From Phycisphaerae bacterium (GTDB taxonomy: Bacteria; Planctomycetota; Phycisphaerae; UBA1845; PWPN01): a DNA stretch of 64,000 bases. The stretch spans positions 1 through 64,000 of the forward strand of contig JAGNEZ010000017.1 in assembly GCA_018003015.1 (NCBI GenBank), written 5' to 3'. The notes below the pieces were generated by a model. The model saw only the letters and a program-made list of their open reading frames with translations, did no database searches and was not told the origin of the DNA. The first letter of the stretch is position 1; every line of letters starts with the position of its first letter. Of this stretch, positions 61,549 to 64,000 are shown piece by piece. Made by a program: the position numbers and the translations under genes.

Positions 61549-62166
61549 ATGGGTCCGATGAGCCTGGTCAGGATCAGCGTCGCCCTCGTCACCCTTGGAC
61601 TCCTCACCGGCTGTGCGCCCAAGCAGTTCGCCAAGTACCCGCAAGGCTCGCTTCGGGTGGCCTACGAAGAGTCGAGCAGCTACTCCGGTTGCCTGGTGGC
61701 CTGCACCGCCATGGCCGCCAATTACCTGACGGACCAGCGGAAGCTCAGTGAGAAGGGGATCCGGGAGTCACTCAAAATGGCCAACCTGGACGAAACCCGG
61801 GTCGCTGACGTTAAAGCGTGGCTAGAGACGCAGGGACTGTATTTGCTGACCCTCTCGGGCACCCTAGACGGAAAACCGCCAGCCAGTCTGGGCTACTGGC
61901 TTTGTCAGCGGGGCTATCCGGTCATCTGTGTGATTAACCGCCACGAGAACGACGTGAAGTTCAACCATGCGGTGGTGGTGATCGGTTTTACCAAAACCGC
62001 CGGCGACGAAACCGCCGATAGAATCCACTACCTTGACCCTGCTTCGGCCAAGGTGTTACATTCGGAAGACCGGAAGACGTTCGAGACCCTGTGGGCGCGA
62101 GGCGAGCACGCGATGATGATGGTCATCGCTCCGCCGCAGGAGCCGGGCACCGGTAGCGCGCAGTGA
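61549..62166 (+). CDS. C39-like cysteine peptidase lipoprotein
   Basis: The product is 205 aa from ATG 61549 or 61558. A lipobox (LVTLGLLTGCAPK) anchors it to a membrane. A papain-like C39 domain follows: Cys48 in YSGCLVACTAMAANYL, His140 in VKFNHAVVVIGF and Asp163 in HYLDPASAKV form a plausible catalytic triad. C39 peptidases cut leader peptides at double-glycine sites when fused to ABC exporters. The free-standing lipoprotein kind has unknown targets. The usual upstream Gln of the oxyanion hole is not obvious. A small secreted peptide gene starts 18 bases downstream. Confidence 0.75.
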   Translation: MGPMSLVRISVALVTLGLLTGCAPKQFAKYPQGSLRVAYEESSSYSGCLVACTAMAANYLTDQRKLSEKGIRESLKMANLDETRVADVKAWLETQGLYLLTLSGTLDGKPPASLGYWLCQRGYPVICVINRHENDVKFNHAVVVIGFTKTAGDETADRIHYLDPASAKVLHSEDRKTFETLWARGEHAMMMVIAPPQEPGTGSAQ

Positions 62167-62183
62167 ACGAAGGAGTCTTTGCC

Positions 62184-62483
62184 ATGCGGTCAAGCCTCAT
62201 GATGACGGTCCTTGCGGCAGTGGTCTTCGCGGCGCCCCTGGTTTCCGTCGCCGCGCCGCCAGCGAAACCCTTGCCGGTCACGGCCAAGCAGTTCGATCAA
62301 CTGCGCCAGATTCAAGCTCAGCCTCAGCATGCGGCCGTGGTCAACGTGCAGGCCACGTTCACGTCGGACCGCGAGAAGCAGCTGGAAGCCAACCTCATCG
62401 CCAACGATATCCTGACCGTGGCCTGGGACGCCGGTTGGCCGACGACGCTCCTCATCGTCACCATCTGCGCAGCCCCGTTGTGA
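62184..62483 (+). CDS. Small secreted protein next to the C39-like peptidase
   Basis: The product is 99 aa. The start at ATG 62184 has AAGGAG nine bases upstream, a strong ribosome site. A signal peptide (LMMTVLAAVVFAAPLVSVAA) is followed by about 60 mature residues: KPLPVTAKQFDQLRQIQAQP, a charged middle (TFTSDREKQLEANLIAND) and a hydrophobic C-terminus (WPTTLLIVTICAAPL). No double-glycine site is evident, and no family was recognised. It is likely cotranslated with the peptidase gene and is a candidate substrate or partner. Confidence 0.6.
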   Translation: MRSSLMMTVLAAVVFAAPLVSVAAPPAKPLPVTAKQFDQLRQIQAQPQHAAVVNVQATFTSDREKQLEANLIANDILTVAWDAGWPTTLLIVTICAAPL

Positions 62484-62501
62484 GGTTTCCCGCTGTGAGG
62501 T

Positions 62502-63779
62502 TTATCGTCCCCGTTCCAGCCTGATGGGGACTTCGGTATCTCGTTCCCTGCGTGGTGGCTGGAAGGGCAGGAAGCCCGGCAGTCTGTCCAGTTGCGCCTG
62601 CTTGACGCGCAACAGGATGGTACCTTCCCAGCCGACTCCGACCGGGGACGACAACGTGACTGAGCCGGCTAGCATCTGGCGAAGAGCCGTCACGTCGACC
62701 GCCGGGCCGGTGGCCGCACACCATCGCTCGATTGGAATCTCGAAGAGACGCTGGCGGCCGGGGACGGTGGCGAACTCCGCCCAATCGGTACGCAAGTAGA
62801 ATGTTCGCCCGACTTGGTTCACCTGGACGAGGAACGGCGATCGCTCTTCGCCTACGACCGCCTGGAAGGTGCCGGTCGCTTGGGGCCAGGGTCGGCACAG
62901 AAGATTGAGGGTATGGGTCTTCTCGGTCGTTGTGGCCGGGGCGGCCAGCTTACGGAGGGTGTCCTCGCTCGGTTGGATGTCGGATATCCTGCAGAGGGCC
63001 GCGGCGGCGGTCTCGCGGATCGATTCGGCAGGGTCACATGCCAGTTCGACCAGCCGTCGGGGTCCCATGAGTTCCAGGATCCGGCGTCCCGAGGTGCCCA
63101 TCGTCTCTGCTTCAGCTGCTTTGAGGATGGGTCCGATTTGGCGGATTCGTCCGCAGCCGATGAGGGCGGTGACCGCTCGTCTGCGATGTTCCTCACGGGC
63201 AGTCAGCATGACCAGGTAGCGATCGAGGTTTTCGTCGGTGACCTGGCCGGCGAACTGCGCGGCCAGATCGAGATCGTCGGCACCCCTGCTAAGCAATGCA
63301 GCCACCCGGGCCACCAGACGTTCATCCGCCATCTGGTCGGCCATTCGGTTGGCGGAGGAGCGTGTCCAGGAGAAGACCGCGTAGACTCCACCTCCGAGGG
63401 CCAACAGGGTGAGGCTGACCACCAGCCATCGGGTAGGCAGCTTGCTCCACAGCGAAGGGCGGGCTTCCACCTCCTCCTGCGTTCGGGTTTTCTGGACGAC
63501 TCCGGTGACCTGGTTGGCCCCACACTCTGGGCAGCGGACCATGCCCGGCTCCATGGGGGCATCGCACATGAAGCACTGCCGATACTCCTTCTTCTCTTTC
63601 GGGGCGGGCACGCCGATCCAGGAATCCTCGCCCAGATCGGTCTCTTTCCACTGGAAGGGCACGCGCTGTTCGCCGATGCGGAAGCTCTCGTTGCAGCCGG
63701 TGCAGACGGCAGTTTTGCCCATGGCCTCGGTCATCGTGCGGTAGCGGCGGTGGCAGTGGGGGCACTGTACGCGGATCAT
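62502..63779 (-). CDS. Zinc-ribbon membrane protein with HEAT-like region
   Basis: The product is 425 aa. Two Cys-pair zinc ribbons sit at the N-terminus: CPHCHRRYRTMTEAMGKTAV with CTGC (MJ0042-like), and CFMCDAPMEPGMVRCPECGA. A single membrane helix follows at about 117-138 (RWLVVSLTLLALGGGVYAVF). The following ~170 residues are helical with HEAT-like repeats (LIGCGRIRQIGPILKAAEAE, LACDPAESIRETAAAALCRI). The C-terminus is a beta region of unknown fold. The zinc ribbons are cytoplasmic and the rest is probably periplasmic. No homologue of known function was recognised. Confidence 0.75.
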   Translation of the reverse strand: MIRVQCPHCHRRYRTMTEAMGKTAVCTGCNESFRIGEQRVPFQWKETDLGEDSWIGVPAPKEKKEYRQCFMCDAPMEPGMVRCPECGANQVTGVVQKTRTQEEVEARPSLWSKLPTRWLVVSLTLLALGGGVYAVFSWTRSSANRMADQMADERLVARVAALLSRGADDLDLAAQFAGQVTDENLDRYLVMLTAREEHRRRAVTALIGCGRIRQIGPILKAAEAETMGTSGRRILELMGPRRLVELACDPAESIRETAAAALCRISDIQPSEDTLRKLAAPATTTEKTHTLNLLCRPWPQATGTFQAVVGEERSPFLVQVNQVGRTFYLRTDWAEFATVPGRQRLFEIPIERWCAATGPAVDVTALRQMLAGSVTLSSPVGVGWEGTILLRVKQAQLDRLPGFLPFQPPRRERDTEVPIRLERGR

Positions 63780-64000
63780 GGCTCATTCACCTCGAACCGG
63801 GACACCGGCGGCTATCATAGCACGGGTGGCTCGCTTTGGTCTCGCCTCGATCACGGTGGACGCGATCGCGCCGGAAAGGGGTGGGTGGCCCATCACCCGC
63901 GCCGATCGCGATCCTGATTGAGAATGGCAGGGAACTTTCCCATTCCACGCGCGCGGCTTTGTGGCTCACTCGAGGCCACGGGAGCTGCTGGCGAGAATTC

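Noticed and set aside
63780-64000. A gene at the right edge (short frames on both strands)
   Set aside because: Too short, no homology signal and no ribosome site; the segment may be the shared upstream region of the zinc-ribbon gene and an unseen neighbour.

Overview
The window is GC-rich bacterial DNA with the gene content of a Planctomycetota chromosome, most likely class Phycisphaerae or a relative. The evidence is several very large secreted proteins with dockerin-like calcium repeats, LamG and CotH/lamin-tail domains, pseudopilin-like proteins with the H-x9-DG type C-terminus, Tat-exported Gfo/Idh/MocA oxidoreductases, ceramidase-like proteins, a sulfatase, and many glycoside hydrolases with little operon structure. 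The phylum assignment is inferred from these families; no rRNA or tRNA gene was recognised.

Layout. 1-6.5 kb (minus): two ceramidase-like proteins (one cut by the left edge), a 1001-aa LamG/Cys-repeat/dockerin protein and a pseudopilin. 6.9-10.5 kb (plus): Gfo/Idh/MocA oxidoreductase, ThuA-like lipoprotein and GH43 enzyme. 10.6-16.4 kb (minus): oligogalacturonate lyase-like protein, a glycoside hydrolase C-terminal remnant, a methyltransferase, a lipoprotein and a GH116 enzyme. 17.4-26.1 kb (minus): two giant secreted proteins, one with CotH and lamin-tail domains, one with three copies of a ~350-aa unit. 26.6-33.7 kb (minus): an OSBS/N-acylamino-acid racemase-like enzyme, a decayed beta-helix gene containing a palindromic MITE-like element, a second GH116 with an inserted domain, and a second Tat-exported oxidoreductase. 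33.9-36.5 kb: sulfatase and another pseudopilin.

36.8-42.1 kb (plus) is the most interesting block: a UmuD-like self-cleaving peptidase, a catalytically intact Y-family polymerase and a DnaE2-type polymerase follow a good sigma70-type promoter. This looks like a mutagenic translesion-synthesis cassette in which UmuD and an active DinB take the places usually held by ImuA and ImuB. Degenerate 7-bp repeats lie between its genes and inside two of them.

42.2-54 kb (minus): GH5-like glycosidase, inositol-monophosphatase family protein, haem genes (hemY and a hemD-hemE fusion), an OPA-type MFS transporter, an EF-hand protein and a membrane spermidine-synthase-like protein. 54.2-60.2 kb (minus): sugar isomerase-like TIM barrel, GH51 arabinofuranosidase and GH127-like enzyme. 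60.5-63.8 kb: a small lipoprotein, pyrE, a C39-like lipoprotein peptidase with a small secreted peptide, and a zinc-ribbon membrane protein.

Together GH43, PL22-like, GH51, GH127, GH116, GH5-like, sulfatase and oxidoreductase genes suggest growth on plant or algal cell-wall polysaccharide rich in arabinan and pectin. Housekeeping genes (hem, pyrE, DNA polymerases) are interspersed, so this is ordinary chromosome and not a mobile island.
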